A DNA stretch of 64,000 bases, taken from NCBI RefSeq assembly GCF_011057975.1, contig NZ_CP049109.1, positions 2,077,001 through 2,141,000 of the forward strand, read 5' to 3'. The position numbers were made by a program, and so were the translations under genes. Source of the DNA: Sphingosinithalassobacter tenebrarum. Its GTDB lineage: Bacteria > Pseudomonadota > Alphaproteobacteria > Sphingomonadales > Sphingomonadaceae. Positions 40,949 through 49,201 of the stretch are shown here, in pieces. The notes beneath the pieces were generated by a model, which was given only the letters and a program-made list of their open reading frames with translations, made no database searches and was not told where the DNA came from. Position 1 is the first letter of the stretch; every line of letters begins with the position of its first letter.

Positions 40949-42847
40949 TTGGCCAAAGCCGCTGCCGCACCCACCGGGACGATAGAAACCGCGCTGGCAC
41001 ATGCGGAACGCCTGTTGCGCGCCGAGCCGGAGTTGGCGCGGGCACAGGCCGAGGCGATATTGGAAGCCCATCCCGACAATGGCGAGGCACTGGTGCTGAA
41101 GGGCAGGGCGTTAGCGGCGAGCGGCGCGACAGACGATGCCATCGACGCGCTGCTCCAGGCGACCAGGCGCTTGCCGGACGACGCGGCGGCATGGCGCGCG
41201 CTGGCCGATCAATATCTCGTCGCCGGGGACGAGAAGCGCGCCGATGCGGCCCAATCCCAGGCGATCCGCGCGTCGGTGCACGAGCCCGAGCTGCGTCGGG
41301 CAGCGACGGCATTGTGCGCGAACGACCTGAGCACCGCGGAACGTATCCTGAAACCCTGGCTCAAGCAGCGGCCGACCGATGTCGCGGCGATCCGCATGCT
41401 CGCCGAGCTGGCGGGGCGGATCGGGCGGTATCGCGACGCGGAATCGCTGTTGTCGCGGGCGATCGAGCTGGCTCCGGGCTTTGCACCGGCGCGGTTCAAC
41501 ATGGCGACGCTGCAATATCGCCGCGGCAGGATACCCGAAGCGGTCGAGCAGCTGGAAGCCTTGCTGGAAAGCGATCCCGAAAACCCGGGCTACCGCAACC
41601 TTCTCGCCGCCGCGCTGACGCGCATCGGCGAAGTCGATCAGGCGCTGGTTCATTTCCGCAAGGCGCTCGACCGCCAGCCGGGACTCACCAAGGTGTGGCT
41701 GAGCTATGGCCATGCACTGAAGACAGCCGGGCAGCAGGCCGAAAGCATCGCGGCCTATCGCCGCTGCATCGCGCAGGAGCCGGGGTTCGGCGAAGCCTGG
41801 TGGAGCCTCGCCAATCTGAAGACCGTTCGGCTGGACGAGGCGGATGTCGCCGCGATGCGCGATGCGCTCGATACGGCGAAGCTGCGCGACGAGGATCGTT
41901 GGCACCTGCATTTCGCGCTGGGCAAGGCGCTGGAGGACGCCGCCGAATATGAAGCGGCGTTCGGCCATTATGCCGAGGGCAACCGGCTGCGCCTCGCCGC
42001 CACACCCTATGACCCGGAAGCGACGCGAAACAGGGTCGATCGGACGATATCGCGCTTCACGCAGGACTTCTTCGTCGAGCATGCGGGACAGGGGCATCCC
42101 GCGCCCGATCCGATCTTCGTGCTCGGCATGCCGCGTTCGGGTTCGACGCTGGTCGAGCAGATCCTCGCCAGCCACCCTTTGGTCGAAGGCACGCACGAGC
42201 TTGCCGACATCCAGATGATGGCGGCGCGACTGGGCGGGCAGGGCGATGCCTATCCCGAGAACCTGGCCACGCTGACGCCCGGGCAGCTTGCCGAACTCGG
42301 CGCCGAATATATCGAGCGGACGCGCATCCAGCGGCATACCGACCGCCCGTTCTTCATCGACAAGATGCCGAACAACTGGCTTCATGCCGGTTTCATCCAG
42401 CTGATCCTGCCCAAGGCGAAGATCGTCGACACGCGTCGGAATCCGCTCGATTGCTGCTTTTCCAACTTCAAGCAGCATTTCGCGCGCGGCCAGGCCTTCG
42501 CCTATGACCTTGCGCATATGGGCCGCTATTACGCGGACTATGTTCGGTTGATGGCGCATTTCGATACGGTCGCCCCCGGGGCCGTGCATCGCGTCTTCCA
42601 CGAAGCCCTGATCGCCGATCCCGAATCGGAGATACGATCGCTGCTCGCCGCGCTCGATCTGCCGTTCGATTCTGCCTGCCTGCGTTTCCACGAAACCGAT
42701 CGCGCGGTTCGCACCGCCAGCTCGGAACAGGTGCGGCGTCCGATCAATCGACAGGGCGTCGATCAGTGGCGGCATTTCGACGCCTGGATGGGCCCGTTGA
42801 AGGCCGAGCTTGGCAGGTTGGTCGACGATTATCCCATTGAAACATAA
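40949..42847 (+). CDS. TPR-repeat sulfotransferase family protein
   Basis: A 632-residue protein. The N-terminal half has about eight tetratricopeptide repeats (for example PAWLSYGHAL-like helices and VRPEAVEQLEALLESDPENPG-like units between 20 and 370). The C-terminal half is a sulfotransferase-type domain with the PAPS 5'-phosphate motif VLGMPRSGSTLVEQIL near 390-400 and the conserved DTRRNPLDCCFSNF. I chose the TTG at 40949 because AAGGA is 6 bases before it; no ATG fits. It lies 55 bases after soxG and just before the TonB receptor. Such proteins are often found beside TonB receptors in sphingomonads; the acceptor is unknown. Confidence 0.88.
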   Translation: MAKAAAAPTGTIETALAHAERLLRAEPELARAQAEAILEAHPDNGEALVLKGRALAASGATDDAIDALLQATRRLPDDAAAWRALADQYLVAGDEKRADAAQSQAIRASVHEPELRRAATALCANDLSTAERILKPWLKQRPTDVAAIRMLAELAGRIGRYRDAESLLSRAIELAPGFAPARFNMATLQYRRGRIPEAVEQLEALLESDPENPGYRNLLAAALTRIGEVDQALVHFRKALDRQPGLTKVWLSYGHALKTAGQQAESIAAYRRCIAQEPGFGEAWWSLANLKTVRLDEADVAAMRDALDTAKLRDEDRWHLHFALGKALEDAAEYEAAFGHYAEGNRLRLAATPYDPEATRNRVDRTISRFTQDFFVEHAGQGHPAPDPIFVLGMPRSGSTLVEQILASHPLVEGTHELADIQMMAARLGGQGDAYPENLATLTPGQLAELGAEYIERTRIQRHTDRPFFIDKMPNNWLHAGFIQLILPKAKIVDTRRNPLDCCFSNFKQHFARGQAFAYDLAHMGRYYADYVRLMAHFDTVAPGAVHRVFHEALIADPESEIRSLLAALDLPFDSACLRFHETDRAVRTASSEQVRRPINRQGVDQWRHFDAWMGPLKAELGRLVDDYPIET

Positions 42848-42874
42848 CGCTCATGCTGCAATGCAGCAGAGTGA

Positions 42875-42890
42875 CTTGACAACTGTCCAA
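42875..42890. promoter_or_regulatory. TetR-type operator upstream of the TonB receptor gene
   Basis: CTTGACAACTGTCCAA matches TTAGACA-NN-TGTCTAA at 11 of 14 arm positions and keeps the GACAACTGTC core exactly. It is 67 bases before the receptor start and follows a TGCTGC-AAT-GCAGCA hairpin (42854-42868) just past the sulfotransferase stop. Confidence 0.6.
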
Positions 42891-42957
42891 TGAGTCGCGA
42901 ACCTCCTGAGTCGCAGCAGATGGCAATTCGCCGCGCAGCAGATTGAAGGGGGGTAAC

Positions 42958-45354
42958 GTGAACCGGAACCACACTCTGCGAAGCCGACCGGGCCGCACTT
43001 TCGCCACCGCGCTACTCGCCTCCTCGATGCTGGGCGGGATCGCTCCCGCCGCCGCGCAGGTCGTCGGCGAACAGACCGTGGAGAGCGACGTCATCATCGT
43101 CAGCGCGACGCGGCGCGACGAGGATCTTCAGGACGTTCCGATCAGTCTTCAGGTGCTCGGTGAAGAGGAGCTTGAGCAGCAGTCGGTCGCCTCGTTCGAC
43201 GACTACGCCCGGCTGCTTCCGAGCGTCAGCTTCCAGTCCTTCGGGCCGGGCCAGACGCAGCTTTCATTTCGCGGCATCACCAGCGGCGGCGACGGGCTCG
43301 ACGCAGGCTCGCTGCCGGCCACCGGCGTCTATCTCGACGATGTGCCGGTGACGACGATTGCATCGCTGGTCGATCTGCACATCTATGACGTCGCACGGGT
43401 CGAGGCGCTGTCGGGTCCGCAGGGTACGCTGTTCGGCGCGAGCTCGCTTTCGGGGACGCTGCGCATCATCACCAACAAGCCCGATCCTTCGCGGTTCGAG
43501 GGCGGATATGATCTGCAGGTCAACAAATATGGCGCCGGTGATTTCGGTGGCCAGGTCGAGGGTTTCCTCAACCTGCCGCTGGCGTCGAACGCGGCGATCC
43601 GCCTGGTCGGCTGGTACAGCAAGGAAGGCGGGTATATCGACAATACCTATGCCGAGCGAACCTACACGCTTGACGATTTCGATCCGTCGACCAATCTGAC
43701 CGTCGACAACAGTGAGTATGTCGAAGACGATTTCAACGATGTCGAAACCTATGGCGGGCGCGCGGCGCTGAAGGTCGATCTGGACGAGGATTGGACCGCG
43801 ACGCCGATGTTCATGTACCAGAACCAGCAGACCAACGGCTCGTTTCTCTACGATCCCACGCTGGGCGATCTGGAAGTCCACGATTTCGTACCGGAATATA
43901 ACACGGACGAATGGTGGCAGGCCGCGCTGACGATCGAAGGAAAGATCGGAAACTGGGACGTCGTATATTCAGCCGGATATTTCGAGCGCGAGACTGAAAA
44001 CGAAATCGACTATTCCTATTACACGGTCGCTTACGACACCTATGGATATTACGCGACCTATTTCCCGGATCCCTCGGGTGGCTATCTGGATCCGACGCAG
44101 CGTCAATATTACAATTATAACTTCACCAAGCACACGCATGAACTGCGGTTCATCTCGCCGTCACATGCTTCGCTTCGGATGACGGCCGGGCTGTTCTATC
44201 AGCGCCAGACCAACGATATCGACGCGCAATATTTCATACCGGGGCTCAGCACTTCCCCGGTAACCTCGGTATGGTTCAATCCCATCTTCGATGACGTCGT
44301 GTATCTCAAGCGGCTCGATCGCGCCGACAATGACTATGCCATGTTCACCGAAGTCGAATATGACATCACACCGGCACTGACGCTGACCGCGGGCATTCGT
44401 GGATTCATGGCCCACAACACGCTGATCGGCTTTTCCGGCTTTGAATATAGTACCTATTCGGATTGTTTGCCGACCGACGACCCGGACATTCCCTGCGTCA
44501 ACGTCTATCCCGAAGGGGCCGCCGCGGCGATGCCCAAGAAGGTCGATGAATCGGGTGAGACGCACAAGGTTAGCCTGTCCTGGGACGTCGATCCCGACCG
44601 CATGGTCTATGCGACCTATTCGACCGGCTATCGACCGGGCGGCATCAATCGCGACCCTGCCTATGGCGCCTATGCTGCGGACAAGCTGAGCAACTATGAA
44701 ATCGGGTGGAAGACCAGCTGGCTGGACGGTATGTTCCGCTGGAACGGCGCGGTCTTCTATCAGGACTGGACCGACATGCAGTTCGCGCTGGCGCGACCGG
44801 GCGACAACGGCGTCACCAGCATCGCCAATGTCGGCGGAGCGGAGTCAAAGGGTGTCGAGATGGACCTGCTGTTCCGTTCGGGCGGCCTCTCGCTTTCCGC
44901 GGCCGGCAGCTATGTCGACGCGCACATCACCACGCCCTTCTGCCAGGAAGACTGGACCGGCGCGATCTACTGTACGCCCGAAGGTACGCGTCTGCCGGTG
45001 CAACCCAAATTCAAGGTGAACGGCACCGCGCGCTACGATTTCATGCTGGGCGGTGATACCGGCGCATTCGTGCAGGCCGGGGTTCAGCATCAGGGGGGTA
45101 CGCGGTCCTTCCTCCTAGACGACGAGGTGGCGGTGATCGGCTATACTGACGGCTTCACGACTGTCGATTTCGCGGCCGGGATCCATTTCGGAGACATGTC
45201 GATCGAAGCCTTCATACAGAACGCGTTCGACGAACGGGGACAGCTGAGCCGAAACACGGCGTGCGCGCCAGCCTATTGCGGCAGCTATTACCGAATCTAC
45301 CCGGTGCAGCCGCAATTTTTCGGTCTGAAGTTTTCGCACCGCTTCCGGGACTGA
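42958..45354 (+). CDS. TonB-dependent outer-membrane receptor
   Basis: A 798-residue receptor. A signal peptide ending GIAPAAAQ is followed by the TonB box/plug entry DVIIVSATRRDEDLQDVPISLQVLG. The plug continues with ARVEALSGPQGTLFGASSLSGTLRIITNKP, and a 22-strand-type barrel ends in GLKFSHRFRD. The GTG start lies just after AGGGGGG (5 bases). It is the expected outer-membrane entry for the substrate of the upstream Rieske/sarcosine oxidase system, and the shared palindrome precedes it. Receptors of this wording take up varied organics in sphingomonads; no siderophore gene is present. Confidence 0.95.
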   Translation: MNRNHTLRSRPGRTFATALLASSMLGGIAPAAAQVVGEQTVESDVIIVSATRRDEDLQDVPISLQVLGEEELEQQSVASFDDYARLLPSVSFQSFGPGQTQLSFRGITSGGDGLDAGSLPATGVYLDDVPVTTIASLVDLHIYDVARVEALSGPQGTLFGASSLSGTLRIITNKPDPSRFEGGYDLQVNKYGAGDFGGQVEGFLNLPLASNAAIRLVGWYSKEGGYIDNTYAERTYTLDDFDPSTNLTVDNSEYVEDDFNDVETYGGRAALKVDLDEDWTATPMFMYQNQQTNGSFLYDPTLGDLEVHDFVPEYNTDEWWQAALTIEGKIGNWDVVYSAGYFERETENEIDYSYYTVAYDTYGYYATYFPDPSGGYLDPTQRQYYNYNFTKHTHELRFISPSHASLRMTAGLFYQRQTNDIDAQYFIPGLSTSPVTSVWFNPIFDDVVYLKRLDRADNDYAMFTEVEYDITPALTLTAGIRGFMAHNTLIGFSGFEYSTYSDCLPTDDPDIPCVNVYPEGAAAAMPKKVDESGETHKVSLSWDVDPDRMVYATYSTGYRPGGINRDPAYGAYAADKLSNYEIGWKTSWLDGMFRWNGAVFYQDWTDMQFALARPGDNGVTSIANVGGAESKGVEMDLLFRSGGLSLSAAGSYVDAHITTPFCQEDWTGAIYCTPEGTRLPVQPKFKVNGTARYDFMLGGDTGAFVQAGVQHQGGTRSFLLDDEVAVIGYTDGFTTVDFAAGIHFGDMSIEAFIQNAFDERGQLSRNTACAPAYCGSYYRIYPVQPQFFGLKFSHRFRD

Positions 45355-45413
45355 GGGGTGCGGGAGTAATGCTCCCGGACGGTCAGGCTCGGTCTGCTTC
45401 CACAGACGCAACA

Positions 45414-45444
45414 ACGCCTCGTTTCCCACCGGGAGGCGAGGCGT
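45414..45444 (+). terminator. Hairpin after the TonB receptor gene
   Basis: ACGCCTCG (45414-45421) pairs with CGAGGCGT (45437-45444) across a 15-base loop, 60 bases after the receptor stop. A second small hairpin, CGGGAG-TAATG-CTCCCG (45361-45377), precedes it. Neither has a strong T run; together they probably end transcription between two convergent genes. Confidence 0.55.
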
Positions 45445-45478
45445 CTGTTCGTGGCAGGTTCGGAGCGCGCCCCTTCTG

Positions 45479-46891
45479 TCAGGCGCCTGGCGGTGTGCCG
45501 GTATCCTGATCCTGCGGCAGGGTGATGGGTGTGGCCGCGCAAATGGTGCGCAATGCCTGCTTCAGCCCCTCCTCGATTGTCGGATGATAGAAGGGAAGCT
45601 CCAGAAGGTCGCTCGCGGTCTTGCCGCTCTGGATCGCCCAGGCGAGCATATGCGCCAGATGTTCCCCCGCCGGCGCCACCAGATCGGCGCCGATCAGTCG
45701 TCCGTCCGGCGCCGCGGCGTATAGTGTGAGCGTACCGCGATTACGCCCCTCGACTCGTGCGCGGCCCTGATCGGAAAAATCGGCGTGGCCTGTGACGGCG
45801 CCATCGGCTTCGGATTCGCCGATGCTCGCGGTGGTCGGATCGGTGAAGACGATGCTGAAGGAAACATGGCGCTCGGTTTCGATCGGCGCGGGCAGGGCGG
45901 CGGCGTTCCGTCCCGCGATCGCGCCGTCATGGGACGCTTCGTGAAGCAGCGGCAGATCGGAGGCGACATCGCCGGCAATGAAGATTCCGCTTTCGCCGCA
46001 GCGCATCGTTGCGCGATCGTGCAATGGCACACCGTTCTCATCCAGCTCGATGTCCGCTTTTTCAAGGTCCAATCCATCGAGTTGCGGCGGACGACCGAGG
46101 GCGGCCAGAAGCAGATCGAAATGCGCCTCGCCGCTATGGCTCCCGCTCCAGCGTACGACTACGCCGTTTTCGTCCGCCTCCGGCGAGACATCGACTCCGA
46201 GGTGCACCGGCATGTCGGTTTCGATGATCGTTCGCAGCGCCGCATGCACCCTGGGGCAGCGGATTTTGGCCATCCGCTCTCCCTTGTCGAACAGCGCAAC
46301 ATCGACGCCGAGACGCGCGAACGCCTGGGCAAGTTCGAGTCCGATTGCGCCGGAGCCGACCACCGCCAGTCGCCGGGGCAGTTCTTCGAGTTCGAACACG
46401 CCGTCGCTGGTGATCACCCTGTCGCCCAGTTCGGCAAATGGCCCGGGCAGCGCAGGCGACGATCCCGTCGCGATGACAATCGACTTCGCCTCCACGGCCC
46501 GACCATCGTCGAGCAGCAGGCGGTTCGGCCCGTCGAAACGCGCCCGCGCGCGCAGCGTGACATCGTCCGGCAGCTCGGCGATCGAGTCACGCGTCAGCCG
46601 GGCGAAGCGGTCGCGTTCGGAACGCACCCGGCGCATCACCGCCGGGCCGTCGATCCGCATGTCGCCGACCTTGATCCCGAACAGCCCGGCCTGGCCGATG
46701 CGATGCGCCTCCTTTGCCGCCGCAATCAGCAGCTTGGAGGGCATGCAGCCGACATTGGCGCAGGTCGTGCCGTTGAATTCAGGATCGATCATCAGCGTCG
46801 ACGCGCCGTTCTTGCGCGCCGCGCGTTCAGCCGAAATGCCGGCAGTACCGCCGCCGATTACCGCGACATCGCAGCGAAGCGTTTCCACCAT
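45479..46891 (-). CDS. Dihydrolipoyl dehydrogenase-family flavoprotein
   Basis: A 470-residue pyridine nucleotide-disulfide oxidoreductase. FAD motif VAVIGGGTAGISAE is at 9-22, the redox disulfide Cys44/Cys49 in GTTCANVGCMPSKLL, NAD motif LAVVGSGAIGLELAQAF, and the C-terminal acid-base pair in FYHPTIEEGLKQALR. It reduces a disulfide or quinone with NAD(P)H or the reverse. No lipoyl-bearing complex is adjacent, so a true E3 role is not shown. It lies 5 bases downstream of the Sad-type dehydrogenase and is presumably cotranscribed. Confidence 0.9.
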   Translation of the reverse strand: MVETLRCDVAVIGGGTAGISAERAARKNGASTLMIDPEFNGTTCANVGCMPSKLLIAAAKEAHRIGQAGLFGIKVGDMRIDGPAVMRRVRSERDRFARLTRDSIAELPDDVTLRARARFDGPNRLLLDDGRAVEAKSIVIATGSSPALPGPFAELGDRVITSDGVFELEELPRRLAVVGSGAIGLELAQAFARLGVDVALFDKGERMAKIRCPRVHAALRTIIETDMPVHLGVDVSPEADENGVVVRWSGSHSGEAHFDLLLAALGRPPQLDGLDLEKADIELDENGVPLHDRATMRCGESGIFIAGDVASDLPLLHEASHDGAIAGRNAAALPAPIETERHVSFSIVFTDPTTASIGESEADGAVTGHADFSDQGRARVEGRNRGTLTLYAAAPDGRLIGADLVAPAGEHLAHMLAWAIQSGKTASDLLELPFYHPTIEEGLKQALRTICAATPITLPQDQDTGTPPGA

Positions 46892-46896
46892 CGCGA

Positions 46897-48276
46897 TCAG
46901 GCCGCGATCTTGATCGACTTGATGTTGACGAATTCCTTGAGGCCTTCGGGACCATGTTCTCGGCCATAGCCCGAATTCTTCACACCGCCGAAGGGCAGGT
47001 TGGGCGTCGCCACATCGAAGCTGTTGATGAACACCATCCCGGTATCGAAAAAGGTCGCCGCGAGCTTCTTCGCCTTCTCGACATCCTTGCTGAAGATGCC
47101 GCCGCCGAGGCCATAGCGGCTGTCGTTTGCGATGCGCATCGCATCGTCGTCGTCCTTCGCCCTGATGATCGACGCGGCGGGACCGAACAGTTCGTCGTCA
47201 TAGGCGGCTTGGCCGGGGGCGACATCGGCGAGCACGGTGGCCGGATAGAACCAGCCCTTGCGATCGGGCACTTGCCCGCCAACGACCAGCTTCGCGCCCT
47301 TCTCGACGCTTTCCTGCACCTGCTTGTGCAGCTTGTCGCGCTGTTCGCGCGTCACCAGCGGGCCGAGCTTCGTACCGTCCTCGGTCGGATCGCCGATCGC
47401 AATCGCTTCGAACTGTTCGGCATAAGCCTTTACGAACGCGTCGTAATTCTTCTCGGTTACAATGAACCGCTTGGCGTTCACGCAGGTCTCGCCGTTATTG
47501 TAAATCCGCCCGGCAACACATGTCTTTACCGCAAGCTCCAGATCGGCATCGTCGAGCACCAGATAGGCGTCGTTCGATCCCAGCTCGAGTACGGTCTTCT
47601 TGACCACTTCGCCGGCTTTGGCGGCGATATGGCGCCCGGCCTTGTCGCTGCCGGTCATCGTCACGCCGCGCACCAGTTCGTGTTGGATCACCTCGTCCGA
47701 CTGGTCATGGGTAATGCGCAGCACGCCGAACAGCCCCTGGGGCAGTCCCGCGCTTTCATAGACGTCGCGCAGGAAGATGCCGCTGCCGGTGCAGCTTTCG
47801 GCATGTTTCAGCAGCACGCCATTGCCCGCCATCAGGCTGGCGATCGAATAACGGACCGCCTGATAAGCAGGGAAATTCCACGGCTGGATGCCATAGACGA
47901 CGCCGATCGGCGAATGGGTGACGAACGCCGTTGCGCCGTCGACCTCGCGTTGGTCATCGGCCAGCTCGACCGGCCCCGCCTTGGCGGTATAGTCGCAGAT
48001 CGCCGCGCACAGATCGATTTCGTCGCGGCTGTCGCCAATCAGCTTGCCGACTTCCTGCGTCATCAGCTGCGCGAAATCCTCTTTCTTCTCGCGCAATTTG
48101 TCGCCGATCGCGGCGATCACCCTGGCGCGGTCCTCCAAGCTGCGCAGCCGCCAGTCGAGAAACGCGTCATGGCTCTTGCGAACCGTGGCATCGACTTCCT
48201 GGTCGGACATGATGGCATAGGTTTCGATCACCTTTTCGGTGAGCGGATTGACGGTCATGATACGCTTGTCGGTCAT
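46897..48276 (-). CDS. NAD-dependent succinate semialdehyde dehydrogenase (Sad/YneI type)
   Basis: A 459-residue aldehyde dehydrogenase. The general-base Glu is in VLELGSNDAYLVL and the nucleophilic Cys in NNGETCVNAKRF, both in the exact wording of the Sad/YneI subgroup; GIQPWNFPAYQAVRYS is also typical. It oxidises succinate semialdehyde to succinate, with related aldehydes possible. It is transcribed leftward into the dihydrolipoyl dehydrogenase-like gene. No GABA aminotransferase is nearby. Confidence 0.92.
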   Translation of the reverse strand: MTDKRIMTVNPLTEKVIETYAIMSDQEVDATVRKSHDAFLDWRLRSLEDRARVIAAIGDKLREKKEDFAQLMTQEVGKLIGDSRDEIDLCAAICDYTAKAGPVELADDQREVDGATAFVTHSPIGVVYGIQPWNFPAYQAVRYSIASLMAGNGVLLKHAESCTGSGIFLRDVYESAGLPQGLFGVLRITHDQSDEVIQHELVRGVTMTGSDKAGRHIAAKAGEVVKKTVLELGSNDAYLVLDDADLELAVKTCVAGRIYNNGETCVNAKRFIVTEKNYDAFVKAYAEQFEAIAIGDPTEDGTKLGPLVTREQRDKLHKQVQESVEKGAKLVVGGQVPDRKGWFYPATVLADVAPGQAAYDDELFGPAASIIRAKDDDDAMRIANDSRYGLGGGIFSKDVEKAKKLAATFFDTGMVFINSFDVATPNLPFGGVKNSGYGREHGPEGLKEFVNIKSIKIAA

Positions 48277-48321
48277 GCTACTGGACCTCCTTGGGAAAAT
48301 TCAGGGGGTGGGGCGCAGGGT

Positions 48322-49083
48322 TCAGCCATGCGCCTCGCGATGTTTGCCGAGTGTCTTTTCGACGTCGGACAGCGCGTGCAGCACTTCTCTGCGCCAGCCG
48401 CCCTTGGGTAGCTGGCGCACCGCCGAATGCGCCGCGCAAACGATGCGCGTTCCAGCCCAGTTCTCCGCCAGATCGCGCGCCCAGCGGGCATAATCGTCCG
48501 CCGCGCCGGCGCGTTGCTGCAACGCCTTGGGCAGCATCGGATGAAATTTGAGCCGCGATTGCGGGAGCAGCTTCTTCAGCGGTCCTGGCGCGGCGAGCAC
48601 ATTGAGCGTGTCGTCGACATGAACGGTGCCGCTCGCGCGATGGCGCACCAGCACCGATGCTGCATGGACGTCGGGATCATCGGTGACGAGATCGACGCCT
48701 TCGGGCACCGAGAAATCGAGGTCCGCGGAAAACTCCGCCTGCGTTGCGGTGTCCTCGATCACACCGTCTTCCCAGGGCAGGTCGGGCGCCTGCTCGCGAT
48801 GCCGCCTGGTGCCGATCAGTCGAGCCTTGGGCGCCAGTTGATGCGCCGCCTCGCAATGCAGCGTGTGAAACGGGTGGACGTTCAGGATGGCCTCGATCGC
48901 GGCGCCGTTGTCGGTTAGCGCAAGCAGCCGCTCGCGGTCCGTACCGGTAACGCCATAGCTGTCGATCAGCAGAAACCGGCCGCTGGCCCGGCGCACAAGC
49001 GACATTTGCGTCCCGATATCGATGACCTTTGCGATCCTGAAGCTGCCTCGAAAATTCCAGAATGCGTCGGCGAGCTGTTGCAT
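48322..49083 (-). CDS. Metallo-beta-lactamase-like fold protein with degenerate metal motif
   Basis: A 253-residue protein. IGTQMSLVRRASGRFLLIDSYG and ILNVHPFHTLHCEAAHQLAPKARLIGTRRH, then VHVDDTLNVLAAP and CAAHSAV, follow the strand order of metallo-beta-lactamase hydrolases. The usual HxHxDH motif reads HPFHTLH, so metal binding is altered or lost. DUF4336-type proteins look similar. The ATG at 49083 has only a distant AAAGGA (12 bases), so the start is uncertain. It lies 118 bases after the beta-oxidation operon on the same strand. No reaction can be assigned. Confidence 0.7.
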   Translation of the reverse strand: MQQLADAFWNFRGSFRIAKVIDIGTQMSLVRRASGRFLLIDSYGVTGTDRERLLALTDNGAAIEAILNVHPFHTLHCEAAHQLAPKARLIGTRRHREQAPDLPWEDGVIEDTATQAEFSADLDFSVPEGVDLVTDDPDVHAASVLVRHRASGTVHVDDTLNVLAAPGPLKKLLPQSRLKFHPMLPKALQQRAGAADDYARWARDLAENWAGTRIVCAAHSAVRQLPKGGWRREVLHALSDVEKTLGKHREAHG

Positions 49084-49201
49084 GGAATCGGGCAGTCCTT
49101 TCGATGGGGGACGCGGTCGGTGGTGCCGACCGGATGGCTTTCCCAAGGAATGTTCGGCCTGCCGAGAATGTTCCTCTCCTCTCGGGCAGCATCGCCGGCT
49201 G

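Noticed and set aside
45479..46891. Mercuric reductase
   Set aside because: The CxxxxC redox site fits, but there is no N-terminal heavy-metal domain, no C-terminal Cys pair and no mer genes nearby.
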